Part shown: piece after piece, positions 56,514 to 64,000 of the stretch
Numbering within the stretch: the first letter of the stretch is position 1
Layout: the number at the start of each line of letters is the position of its first letter
Assembly (NCBI GenBank): GCA_963773685.1
Contig: CAVZBY010000011.1
Coordinates: 310,001-374,000, forward strand
DNA: 64,000 nucleotides
Direction of reading: 5' to 3'
Source of the DNA: JALHVH01 sp963773685
GTDB taxonomy: Bacteria; Acidobacteriota; Aminicenantia; Aminicenantales; Saccharicenantaceae
The notes under the pieces: model-generated
The model's input: only the letters and a program-made list of their open reading frames with translations
What the model was told of the DNA's origin: nothing
The model's database searches: none
Program-made: the position numbers and the translations under genes

Positions 56514-57324
56514 GCTGTCCGTCGCGCGGCTCGGGCTCTGGGCCGCGCTCGCCGTCCTCGCGGCCGGAAACGCGCGGGCCACCGAGATCTTCATCCATCG
56601 GCCGGGGCTCAACCAAAGCTCCCTTGCGGCCTCCCGCAAGCTCGTCCTCCACGGCGACATCTTTTTCCACTACCTGGCGCCCTCCAGCTTCCCGAGCTAC
56701 AACGACCTCAGCGGTCCCGATCGACCGGTGGAACATGGGGTTCCAGGATTATTTCCCCATCACGCCGACGACGACCCTCATGGCCCAGCTGGTCACCCAC
56801 GACGACGGCAGGCAAAGGACGAAGTTCGACTGGCACTTCCACCTCCGCCAGGCCCTGCTTCCGAACCTCGCCCTCATCGTCGGGCACGACAGCGACCACG
56901 ATTCCGAACATCAGAGCGTCCTTCGGGGAAAGCCCTACTACACGAACCGCAACTACATCGGGATCGGGGTCCCCTTCGAAGGGCGCCATTTCTTCGTCGA
57001 GCCGTTCACCTGGTTCTTCCACCACTCGAACCAGAGGGTCGGCCTGGACCTGTCCGGTGAACGCCTCCGCCAGGAATACGGGCTCCGGGCCAGCCTGTGG
57101 TCCGACGAAGGCCTGAGCGCGCATCTCCAGATCAGTCTTCCAGACGGCCGCCGCCTTCTCCCTCGGCCAGGCCTTCTCGGGCGAGCTCATCATCCGCCTG
57201 AAGGTCGCCTCCTGGCTCGAGCTCTCCCTCGGCGGGAGCCTGTGGGCGGACCTCGAGACGACCGCCCTCGGCAGCGAAACAAAGCTACCACAAGCTCGTC
57301 TGGGGGATCGCCGTCCCGTTCTGA
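56503..57324 (+). CDS. Outer-membrane beta-barrel protein, function unknown; several frameshifts
   Basis: ATG 56503 overlaps the upstream stop. Signal peptide (LGLWAALAVLAAGNARA) precedes TEIFIHRPGLNQSSLAASRKLVLHGDIFFHYLAPSSFPSYNDLS. Then, in another frame, come RWNMGFQDYFPITPTTTLMAQLVTHDDGRQRTKFDWHFHLRQALLPNLALIVGHDSDHD and GLDLSGERLRQEYGLRASLWSDEGLSAHLQIS. The C terminus SYHKLVWGIAVPF ends in Phe. Breaks lie near 56715, 57140 and 57280. It lies between a receptor and the cytochrome b/HdrD fusion and is likely co-transcribed with them. His-rich turns (HDSDHDSEH) might bind metal. Confidence 0.65.
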
Positions 57325-57337
57325 TCGAGGAGGCTCC

Positions 57338-59385
57338 ATGCTGCCGACCCTGGAAAAGATCCTCTTCGCGCTCGTCGTCCTGGCCACGGCCTGGGCGTTC
57401 CTGACGCCTCTCGTCCGCCGCTTCCGGATCGTCCGGGCCGGGCGGCCCGAGGCCCGGTGCGACGCGGTCCCGAAGAGAGCGGCCCGGGCCCTGTCCAAGG
57501 TCCTCCTTCAGCGATGCACGCTCAAGGACGAGCGCCTGTTCACGGGATTCATGCACGTCCTCATCTTCTACGGGGCCCTGACGTTCGACGTCATGACCGT
57601 CAACCACACGCTCGAGGGATTCTTCGACGGCTTCCATCTCTTCGGAAAGGGACGGCTCGCTTCATTCGTTTCGTTCCTCGTGGACGCGGCCGCGATCATG
57701 GTCCTCGTCGGCGTCCTTTTCTTCGCCGTCCGCCGGTTCATCGTCCGGCCCAAGGCCTATCGGACGACGCCCGGAGATTCGGCGGCGATCTATTCCTTCA
57801 TCGTCCTGGTCACGCTGAGCTACCTCTATTTCGAGGCCTCCTCCGTGGCCTTCCATCCGGAAACGGCCCGGCTCTCGTTCCTCGGCCGGGGCCTCGCGGG
57901 CCTTTTCCCGGCCGGGACCGGGGCGGCGGCGCTCGGCGCGCATTTCCGCTTTTCCTGGTGGCTCCACATCCTCCTCGTCTACGGATTCATCGCCTACGTG
58001 CCGCATTCCAAGTACCTCCACATGTTCACCGGGCCGGTCAATCTCTTCTTCCGGCGCAACGGGTCCTCCGGCGCCCTCGCCCCGCTCGACCTCGAGAATT
58101 CGGAGAGCTTCGGCCTCGGCCGGGCCGCGGACCTTTCCTGGAAGGACGGGCTGGACGCGTTCGCCTGCATGGAGTGCGGCCGGTGCCAGGACGCCTGCCC
58201 GGCCTTCGCGACGGACAAGCCGCTGTCGCCGAAGATGATCCTCGTCAACCTGGAAAAACATCTGCTGGCGAACGACCCGCGCCCTCGTCGCGGGCAAGGC
58301 GGACGGCCTGCCGCCCATGGTCCCGGAAACGTTCTCCGAAGGCGAGATCTGGACCTGCACGACCTGCGGGGCCTGCATGCACGTCTGCCCCGTCGAGATC
58401 GAGCACATTCCGAAGATCGTCGGTCTCCGGCAGGCCCGGGTCCTCATGGAGAGCAAGTTCCCCCCGGAGCTCACGCCCTTCTTCCGCAACATCGAGACCA
58501 ACTCCAATCCCTGGGGGATCGGGTCGGCGACGCGGGGCGACTGGGCGGAAGGGCTGGACGTTCCGACGCTCAAGGAAAGGCCGGGCGCCGAATACCTTTT
58601 CTGGGTGGGCTGTATGGGCTCGTTCGACGACGAGGGGAAGAAGGTCGCCCGCGCGACGGCCGCGATCCTGAAGGCCGCGGGAACGGAGTTCGCCGTGCTC
58701 GGGACCGAAGAGAAGTGCTGCGGCGACTCGGCCCGCCGGCTGGGGAACGAATATCTGTTCCAGACCCTCGCCCTGGAGAACCTGGAGACCTTCCGAAAAT
58801 ACGGGGTCCGGAAGATCGTGACCATCTGCCCGCACGGCTACAACGCCTTCAAGAACGAGTATCCCGCGCCTGGTGGACCGAATGCCTGGCGCTACGGACG
58901 AGGAAAAGGCCGCGCTCAGGTCCATCGAGGTCGTCCCCCACGCCGCGCTCATCGCCCGGCTGGTCGAAACGGGCGCGCTCGCCCTCCGGCCGCAGGGACC
59001 CGGCGAGGAGGAGAGAGCCGCCTTCACATTCCACGACCCCTGCTACTTGGGCCGCCACAACGGGGTCTTCGACCCTCCGAGGGAACTGCTGTCGCGGGTG
59101 CTGGGAAACCGCCCGAAGGAGCTCGAGAACCGGCGCGAGCACAGCTTCTGCTGCGGCGCCGGCGGCGGGCTTATGTGGACCGAGGAGTCCCTCGGCTCAC
59201 GGATCAATCACCTGAGGACCGACGAGGTCATCGCCTCGGGCGCAGGCCTGGCCGCGGTCGCGTGCCCGTTCTGCCTGTCCATGCTCATGGACGGGCTCAA
59301 GGATAAGGATCGCGCCGATATCCGGGTCAAGGACGTTGCCCAGATCGTCGCCGAAAACCTCGTTAAAAACGAACGCCCAGGCTGA
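57338..59385 (+). CDS. Membrane cytochrome b/HdrD-type iron-sulfur fusion (EMO- or DsrMK-like); two frameshifts
   Basis: Start 57338 with ribosome binding site GAGGAGG. The N-terminal ~240 residues hold about five transmembrane helices of the NarI type (FTGFMHVLIFYGALTFDVMTVNHTLEG; SWWLHILLVYGFIAYVPHSKYLHMF, with His ligands). Two 4Fe-4S motifs follow: ACMECGRCQDACP (277-288) and TTCGACMHVCPVEIEH. Two CCG-type domains then appear: GCMGSFDDEGKKVARATAAILKAAGTEFAVLGTEEKCCGDSARR and HDPCYLGRHNG ... HSFCCGAGGGLMW. Breaks lie near 58275 and 58870. Family members pass electrons between the quinone pool and ETF, or reduce disulfides such as DsrC. No etfAB is adjacent. Confidence 0.85.
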
Positions 59386-60145
59386 TCCCGCCCGGGGAGA
59401 GGCTGAAGTAGAGGTCCCTTCCCGGAGGCGGGCCCGTCACGGCGACCGCTCCTCCCCCGCGAACCAGCGCTTCGTATCCCGCCAGGTCTCGGATCGCCCG
59501 GCGCGGCTGAGTGAAGATGTTGAGCAGCGAAACGGCCTCGCCCGCCGCGAAGGTCACGAGACCGTCGGTCCAGGGCCGGTGGAAGGCCGCCGCCGTCACG
59601 ATCCCCGCGGCCGCATTCGCACCGAGGTTCAGGAGGTGCGTCGTCAGGCCGCGCCCTCTCTTCTCCCGCTCGGCGCATTTCCGGAGGATCTCCTCGGCCC
59701 GGATGAGCTTTGCCCAACGCTCGTCCGGCGTCGCCTCCGGCAGATGTTTCAAGCCCTTGGAACCGCGCGCGGGGACAAAGGGGTCGATCAACAATCCCCC
59801 CAGGCCGAGGGCCGTCGTCGCGCCGCCCACGAGCATGTCCTCCGCGAATTCCCGGTCCCGGACCCGCCGGGCTCCGGGAGAAGCGTCCTCGGGCTTGGTG
59901 TCGTTCCAGTGGGCGCCCGCGAGGCTCCACTGGGCGACGGTCCCGGCGGAATAGGCCGAGATCCATCCATACCACCAGGTCCGGGCCGCCGGGCGGGCGG
60001 AGCTCAAGGCGTTCTCGATATAGCCGAGCCGTTCTTTCACTTGTTCGTCCGAAGGCCTGGCGGTCTCCTGGGCCCGGACGAGACCCGACATCGCCCCTAT
60101 GGCGATGAGCGCCGCGAAAGATACCCACATCCGTTGACGGCCCAT
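59363..60145 (-). CDS. Exported protein of unknown function
   Basis: 260 residues with a signal peptide (MWVSFAALIAIGAMSGLVRA). The mature part starts QETARPSDEQVKERLGYIENALSSARPAARTWWYGWISAYSAGTVAQWSLAGAHW and includes small-residue hydrophobic stretches (AEDMLVGGATTALGLGGLLIDPF; TTHLLNLGANAAAGIVTAAAFHRPW). It ends PPPGRDLYFSLSPGGISLGVRF, a terminal Phe that could be membrane-associated. Not recognised. Its 3' end overlaps the convergent fusion gene by 23 nt. Confidence 0.65.
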   Translation of the reverse strand: MGRQRMWVSFAALIAIGAMSGLVRAQETARPSDEQVKERLGYIENALSSARPAARTWWYGWISAYSAGTVAQWSLAGAHWNDTKPEDASPGARRVRDREFAEDMLVGGATTALGLGGLLIDPFVPARGSKGLKHLPEATPDERWAKLIRAEEILRKCAEREKRGRGLTTHLLNLGANAAAGIVTAAAFHRPWTDGLVTFAAGEAVSLLNIFTQPRRAIRDLAGYEALVRGGGAVAVTGPPPGRDLYFSLSPGGISLGVRF

Positions 60146-60183
60146 GGTTCCCCCCTTTTCTTATAGGTCTGCGCGGAGCATGA

Positions 60184-61218
60184 TCAGGCTCCCAGGATCT
60201 CCCGGAACGCCGCCGCGGCGCGCGCGACATCCTCGTCGCCGACATCTTTGTGAGTGACGAAACGGACGCCTCCGGGAAGGGACAGGGCGAGGACGCCCCT
60301 CTCCTTCAGCTTGGCCAGGAGATCGGAAATGGTCAGCCGGGGATGTTTGAAGTCGAAGATGATGATGTTCGTGGGGACCAGGCCGGCGTCGATGACGACG
60401 CCCTCGAGGCCCTGGATCGCGCGGGCCAGCCGGCCGGCCCTTTCGTTGTCCGCCTTGAGCTGCGGCGGCATCTCGGTCAGGGCGATGATCCCCGGGGCGG
60501 CCAGGACGCCGACCTGGCGCATTCCGCCGCCGAGCGCCTTGCGGAGCCGCCGGCCGTAGTCGATATGCTCCCTGTCCGCCACGAGCATCGAGCCGGCCGG
60601 GGCCGAAAGGCCCTTCGACAGGCAGAACATCAGCGAGTCGACGCGTTCGGCATAGGCCTTGACCGGGACTCCCGAGGCGTGGCTCGCGTTGAAGATCCGG
60701 GCTCCGTCCAGATGGACCTTGAGCCCGTTCGCGTCGGCCACCTTCCGGATGGCCTCGAAATTCTCCAGGGGCACGACCGCTCCGCTCCAGTTGTTGTGGG
60801 TGTTCTCGAGGCAGATGAGCGAGGTCCGGGGCGTATGGACGTTGGGCTTGCGGACGGCCGCCCGGACGTCCTCCGGGTCCATGACGCCGCGGTTCGAGCG
60901 GACGGGGCGCGGCGTGACGCCCGAGATGAAGGTCATGTGCGTGGATTCCATATTGTAGATGTGGGACCGCTCCTCGACGATGACCTCCTCGAGGGCGTTC
61001 GTCCACATCTTCACGGCGATGGAATTCGCCATCGTCCCGGACGGACAGAAGAGCGCCGCCTCCTTGCCCATGGTCTCGGCCGCCAGGGCCTCGAGCCTCT
61101 GTACGGTCGGGTCGTCGCCGAGGACGTCGTCCCCGACCACGGCCTCGGCCATGGCCTTCCTCATCTTCTCGGTCGGGCGCGTCACCGTGTCGCTTCGGAA
61201 ATCGGAATAGGTCGTCAT
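60184..61218 (-). CDS. ltaE: Low-specificity L-threonine aldolase
   Basis: 344 residues, intact. Fold-type I PLP enzyme: DFRSDTVTRPTEKMRKAMAEAVVGDDVLGDDPTVQRLEALAAETMGKEAALFCPSGTMANSIAVKMW, SLICLENTHNNWSGAVVPLENFEAI, LKVHLDGARIFNASHASGVPVKAY and SLMFCLSKGLSAPAGSMLVA with the PLP lysine. The HGH and GGMRQVG segments match the family. It cleaves threonine to glycine and acetaldehyde. It is a separate transcription unit, with a divergent gap of about 120 nt to the PASTA gene. Confidence 0.95.
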   Translation of the reverse strand: MTTYSDFRSDTVTRPTEKMRKAMAEAVVGDDVLGDDPTVQRLEALAAETMGKEAALFCPSGTMANSIAVKMWTNALEEVIVEERSHIYNMESTHMTFISGVTPRPVRSNRGVMDPEDVRAAVRKPNVHTPRTSLICLENTHNNWSGAVVPLENFEAIRKVADANGLKVHLDGARIFNASHASGVPVKAYAERVDSLMFCLSKGLSAPAGSMLVADREHIDYGRRLRKALGGGMRQVGVLAAPGIIALTEMPPQLKADNERAGRLARAIQGLEGVVIDAGLVPTNIIIFDFKHPRLTISDLLAKLKERGVLALSLPGGVRFVTHKDVGDEDVARAAAAFREILGA

Positions 61219-61338
61219 GTTCGTTCTCCCATGAAAAGCGCATTATAACCCAGCGGCCCCGGCAACGCCAGGCAGGTTTACTTGGTTATGGTTCTATGGT
61301 ATAGATATTTCGGTATCCGGACCCCTTGAAACCGCAGC

Positions 61339-62055
61339 ATGTCGAAAAAGAGCCTGATTGATATTTCGATATACGCCCTGGTCTTCGCCAACCTGTTCTT
61401 CCTGAGCGCCGTCGTCTTTTCCCAGATCATCCTGAAGGGCGAGACCGTATCGGTCCCGGACCTCTCCGGAAAGACCCTTCCCGAGGCCAAGGCCGTCCTC
61501 GCCAAAAAGGACCTCGGCCTGGCCCGGCGCGGGACCGAATCGAGCGATGCCTGGGAAGCGGGGCGGATCGTGCGCCAGGACCCGGCGCCCGGCTCCAGGA
61601 TCCGTGTGACCAAGGTCGTCGGCGTCGTGACCAGCCTGGGAAGCCGGAAGGTCGCGGTCCCCGCCCTCGAGGGCCGGAGCCTCGAGGCGGCCATGCCCCT
61701 CCTGAGGGATTCGGGGCTATTCAAGGGCCGGATCACCCAGATCCACACGCCCCGCGCCGCCGCCGGCAAGATCCTCGCCCAGCGCCCCCAGGCCGGGGAG
61801 CCGGCCGAGCGGAACTCGGCCGTCGGGCTCCTCGTCAGCCAGGGCGACCGGGAGGACCGCTTTGTCATGCCCGACCTGATCGGCCTCGACGCGGATACGA
61901 CCATCGCCCGCCTGCGCGAGCTCGAGTTCAAGATCGGCGACATCCGGTACAGCTACTATCCGGGATTGAGCCGGGGCGTCATCATCAGGCAATTCCCTCC
62001 GAACGGATACCGCATCCAGAAGAGGAACCTCGTCACCCTGGAGGTCAGCCGCTGA
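61339..62055 (+). CDS. PASTA-domain membrane protein
   Basis: 238 residues. One transmembrane helix near the N terminus (IDISIYALVFANLFFLSAVVFSQIILKG), then three PASTA repeats (VPDLSGKTLPEAKAVLAKKDLGLARRGTESSDAWEAGRIVRQDPAPGSRI; VPALEGRSLEAAMPLLRDSGLFKGRITQIHTPRAAAGKILAQRPQAGEP; MPDLIGLDADTTIARLRELEFKIGDIRYSYYPGLSRGVIIRQFPPNGYRI). PASTA domains bind peptidoglycan or muropeptides. There is no kinase or penicillin-binding domain, so it may be an accessory protein. Stop and rpe start overlap (TGATG). Confidence 0.9.
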   Translation: MSKKSLIDISIYALVFANLFFLSAVVFSQIILKGETVSVPDLSGKTLPEAKAVLAKKDLGLARRGTESSDAWEAGRIVRQDPAPGSRIRVTKVVGVVTSLGSRKVAVPALEGRSLEAAMPLLRDSGLFKGRITQIHTPRAAAGKILAQRPQAGEPAERNSAVGLLVSQGDREDRFVMPDLIGLDADTTIARLRELEFKIGDIRYSYYPGLSRGVIIRQFPPNGYRIQKRNLVTLEVSR

Positions 62056-62732
62056 TGGCCCTCATCGCCCCCTCGATCCTCTCGGCCGATTTCGCCCGCA
62101 TCGGCGAGGCCGTCGCGTTGGCCGAAGAGGCCGGGGCCGACCTCGTCCACATCGACGTCATGGACGGCCATTTCGTCCCCAACCTGACGCTCGGCCCCCA
62201 GCTCGTGGCCTCCCTGAGGAAGATGACCCGCCTGCCGCTCGACGTCCATCTCATGGTCGAGAACCCGCGGGCGTTCATCCCGGCCTTCAGCGAGGCCGGC
62301 GCCGACTGGATCTCCTTCCACCTGGAAGCCTCCGCCCACCTCCACAAGGACGTCTCTCTCGTCCGCGAGCTCGGGCGCAAGGCGGGCCTCGCCCTCAATC
62401 CCGCGACGCCCGTCGCCCTGCTCGAGGAGATCCTCCCGGACCTGGACTTCGTCCTCCTGATGTCCGTCAACCCCGGCTGGGGGGGACAACGGTTCATCCC
62501 CTCCTCCCGGAAGAAGATCCGGGCGCTCGGGACGAGGATCCGGGAGAAGGGTCTGGGCGTCCTCATCGAGGTCGACGGCGGCGTCAACCTCGGGAACTTC
62601 GAGGACCTCGTCGCCGACGGCGTGGACGTCCTCGTCGCCGGCTCGGCGATCTATGCCGCCCCCGACCCGGCCGCCGTGATCCGCCGGATGAAGGACGCGG
62701 CCGGGGCGCGCGGCGGGGAGCGGCGGCCATGA
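62055..62732 (+). CDS. rpe: Ribulose-phosphate 3-epimerase
   Basis: 225 residues, intact. TIM barrel: LIAPSILSADFARIGEAVALAEEAGADLVHIDVMDGHFVPNLTLGPQLVASLR (metal Asp and His), LDVHLMVENPRAFIPAFSEAGADWISFHLEA, VLLMSVNPGWGGQRFIPSSRKKIRAL and EVDGGVNLGNFEDLVADGVDVLVAGSAIY. It links ribulose 5-phosphate and xylulose 5-phosphate. Shares overlaps with both neighbours. Confidence 0.95.
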   Translation: MALIAPSILSADFARIGEAVALAEEAGADLVHIDVMDGHFVPNLTLGPQLVASLRKMTRLPLDVHLMVENPRAFIPAFSEAGADWISFHLEASAHLHKDVSLVRELGRKAGLALNPATPVALLEEILPDLDFVLLMSVNPGWGGQRFIPSSRKKIRALGTRIREKGLGVLIEVDGGVNLGNFEDLVADGVDVLVAGSAIYAAPDPAAVIRRMKDAAGARGGERRP

Positions 62733-63673
62733 GGATCGTCGTCACCGGCGCGGCGGGTTTCATCGGATCCAACCTCTGCCGGGAGCTCCTCGCCGCCGGC
62801 CACGTCGTCACCGGGATCGACGCGTTCACCGATTATTACCCGCGATGGATCAAGGAGCGGAACGTCGTTCCCCTTCGGAAGGAGCCGGATTTCGAGCTCC
62901 TGGACAAGGACCTGGACGCTATGGACCTCGCGGCGGTCCTCGGCGGGGCCGACGCGGTCTATCACCTCGCGGCCCAGGCCGGCGTCCGGGCGAGCTGGGG
63001 CCGCAGCTTCGACGTCTACACCAGGAACAACATCCAGGTGACGCAGAAGCTGCTCGAGGCCTCCCGGGACCTCGGGCTCAAGAAGTTCATCTATGCCTCG
63101 TCGTCCTCGGTCTACGGCCTGACGCCGGTCCTCCCCATGGCCGAAACGAATTTCGTCCAGCCCCTGTCCCCCTACGGGGTTTCCAAGCTCGCCGCCGAAC
63201 AACTGTGTTTCCTCTATTTCAAGAACTTCGGCGTGCCGGCGGTCTCCCTCCGGTTCTTCACGGTTTACGGGCCTTCGCAGCGCCCCGACATGGCCTTCCA
63301 CAAGTTCTTCAAGGCCATGGCCGAGGACCGGGAGTTCACCGTGTTCGGGGACGGCCGACAGACGCGGGACTTCACGTTCGTCGCCGATATCGTCCGGGCC
63401 AACCTGGCCGCGCTCGAAACGGGGCGGCCCGGGGAGACCTACAACGTCGGCGGCGGTCACCGCAGGACGCTCGCCGACGTCATCGGCATCATGGAAGGGG
63501 TCAGCGGGGTCGCGGCGCGGGTCCGCTGGGCCGACCGGCAGAAAGGGGACGTCCCCGACACCTGGGCCGATATCGCGAAAGCGCGGAAGGACCTGGACTA
63601 TTCTCCGAGGACGGAGCTCGAGGACGGGCTCCGGCAGGAGTGGGACTGGGTCCGCGAGATCTATTCTTCATGA
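62729..63673 (+). CDS. NAD-dependent nucleotide-sugar epimerase/dehydratase (UDP-glucuronate 4-epimerase-like)
   Basis: 314 residues, intact. Extended SDR: MRIVVTGAAGFIGSNLCRELLAAGHVVTGIDAFTDYYPRWIKERN (NAD site GxxGxxG), VYHLAAQAGVRASWG, FIYASSSSVYGLTPVLPMAETNFVQPLSPYGVSKLAAEQLC (Ser, Tyr-x-x-x-Lys catalytic set) and FFTVYGPSQRPDMAFHKFFKAM. The DAFTDYY start and QAGVR motif are common in UDP-glucuronate and related epimerases. Probably provides sugars for polysaccharide or LPS. Overlaps rpe by 4 nt. Confidence 0.87.
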   Translation: MRIVVTGAAGFIGSNLCRELLAAGHVVTGIDAFTDYYPRWIKERNVVPLRKEPDFELLDKDLDAMDLAAVLGGADAVYHLAAQAGVRASWGRSFDVYTRNNIQVTQKLLEASRDLGLKKFIYASSSSVYGLTPVLPMAETNFVQPLSPYGVSKLAAEQLCFLYFKNFGVPAVSLRFFTVYGPSQRPDMAFHKFFKAMAEDREFTVFGDGRQTRDFTFVADIVRANLAALETGRPGETYNVGGGHRRTLADVIGIMEGVSGVAARVRWADRQKGDVPDTWADIAKARKDLDYSPRTELEDGLRQEWDWVREIYSS

Positions 63674-64000
63674 ACGGAGAGAACGCCATCATGACACCCA
63701 CCGCACGAACGGCCCGCTTCGCGATCGCCCTGGGCATCGCCCTCAGCCTCCTCCTGCCCGCCTGCAGCCGAAAGAAGGTCGAGGTCGCCCCCGACGTCGC
63801 CTCCTCCGACGAGGCCCTGTTCAAGCTCGGCGAGGCGGCGGTCAAGAAGGACACCGAGAAGGCCCTCCTCTATCTCCGCCAGGTCATCGATTCCTTCCCC
63901 AAGAGCTTCTACGCCCAGAGGGCCAAGCTCCTCATCGCCGACGCCTATTTCCGGAAGGGCGACGAGGGCAACATGATCCTGGCCGCGGCCGAATACAGGG
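63670..64000 (+). CDS. bamD: BamD-like outer-membrane assembly lipoprotein, 5' part only
   Basis: Lipoprotein signal ARFAIALGIALSLLLPACSRKK with lipobox LPAC. The mature start (SSDEALFKLGEAAVKKDTEKALLYLRQVIDSFPKSFYAQRAKLLIADAYFRKGDEGNMILAAAEY) shows TPR-like pairs as in BamD/YfiO, which recruits barrel proteins to the BAM complex. ATG at 63670 overlaps the upstream stop; a second ATG at 63691 is also possible. The rest lies beyond the window. Confidence 0.82.
   Translation, partial: MNGENAIMTPTARTARFAIALGIALSLLLPACSRKKVEVAPDVASSDEALFKLGEAAVKKDTEKALLYLRQVIDSFPKSFYAQRAKLLIADAYFRKGDEGNMILAAAEYR

Overview
The window is a high-GC bacterial chromosome segment with densely packed, mostly same-strand gene runs. 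Complex I, outer-membrane beta-barrel and TonB-type proteins, L,D-transpeptidases and a BamD-like lipoprotein indicate a Gram-negative envelope. The mix (two HSP70 operons, an HspR regulator, saccharopine-pathway enzymes, a DsrC-type protein) would suit Acidobacteriota or the related Aminicenantes-type lineages. That placement is an inference from gene content and cannot be proved from this window alone.

Layout, left to right. 1-3.6 kb: hrcA-grpE-dnaK-dnaJ (minus), with an HSP70 that lacks the C-terminal lid. 3.6-8.1 kb: a Memo-family protein, the saccharopine pair (lysine-ketoglutarate reductase and saccharopine dehydrogenase) and a membrane-anchored unknown. 8.2-15.2 kb: cysS, yraN, a cysteine-rich unknown, a TonB-dependent receptor, folK, a cysteine desulfurase and a DsrC-type protein. 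15.2-24.6 kb: a phosphate regulon (PhoB/PhoR-type pair, porin, pstSCAB-phoU) with an intervening MBL-fold hydrolase. 24.7-29.7 kb: a calcium-type P-ATPase, then a PerR/Fur-type regulator translationally coupled to catalase. 29.8-31.8 kb: two methyltransferases flanking a tRNA-Asn whose anticodon is split by a 254-nt group I intron. 32.0-37.1 kb: a second heat-shock operon, dnaK-dnaJ-hspR-sigma factor-dnaC-like. 37.2-41.9 kb: envelope genes (two L,D-transpeptidases, a small helical lipoprotein) and malic enzyme. 42.0-50.3 kb: nuoABCDEFGHI followed by a coupled MBL-fold hydrolase, with no nuoJKLMN. 50.4-59.4 kb: a lipid-anchored alkaline-phosphatase-fold enzyme, a dihydrolipoamide-dehydrogenase-type flavoprotein, a TonB-type receptor, a beta-barrel protein and a cytochrome b/HdrD-type fusion. 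59.4-64 kb: an exported unknown, threonine aldolase, a PASTA protein, rpe, a nucleotide-sugar epimerase and bamD (cut by the window end).

A large number of genes, including essential ones such as cysS, are interrupted by one- or two-base indels while the conserved protein continues in another frame. These cluster strongly between about 16 and 29 kb. The likeliest explanation is residual sequencing error, so such genes are annotated here as single CDS with the break positions noted.

The most notable items are the group I intron in the tRNA-Asn anticodon, the lid-less HSP70 operon, the HspR operon carrying its own sigma factor, nuoA-I without the proton-pumping subunits, and well-formed operator-like sequences at the perR-katA and porin-pst promoters.
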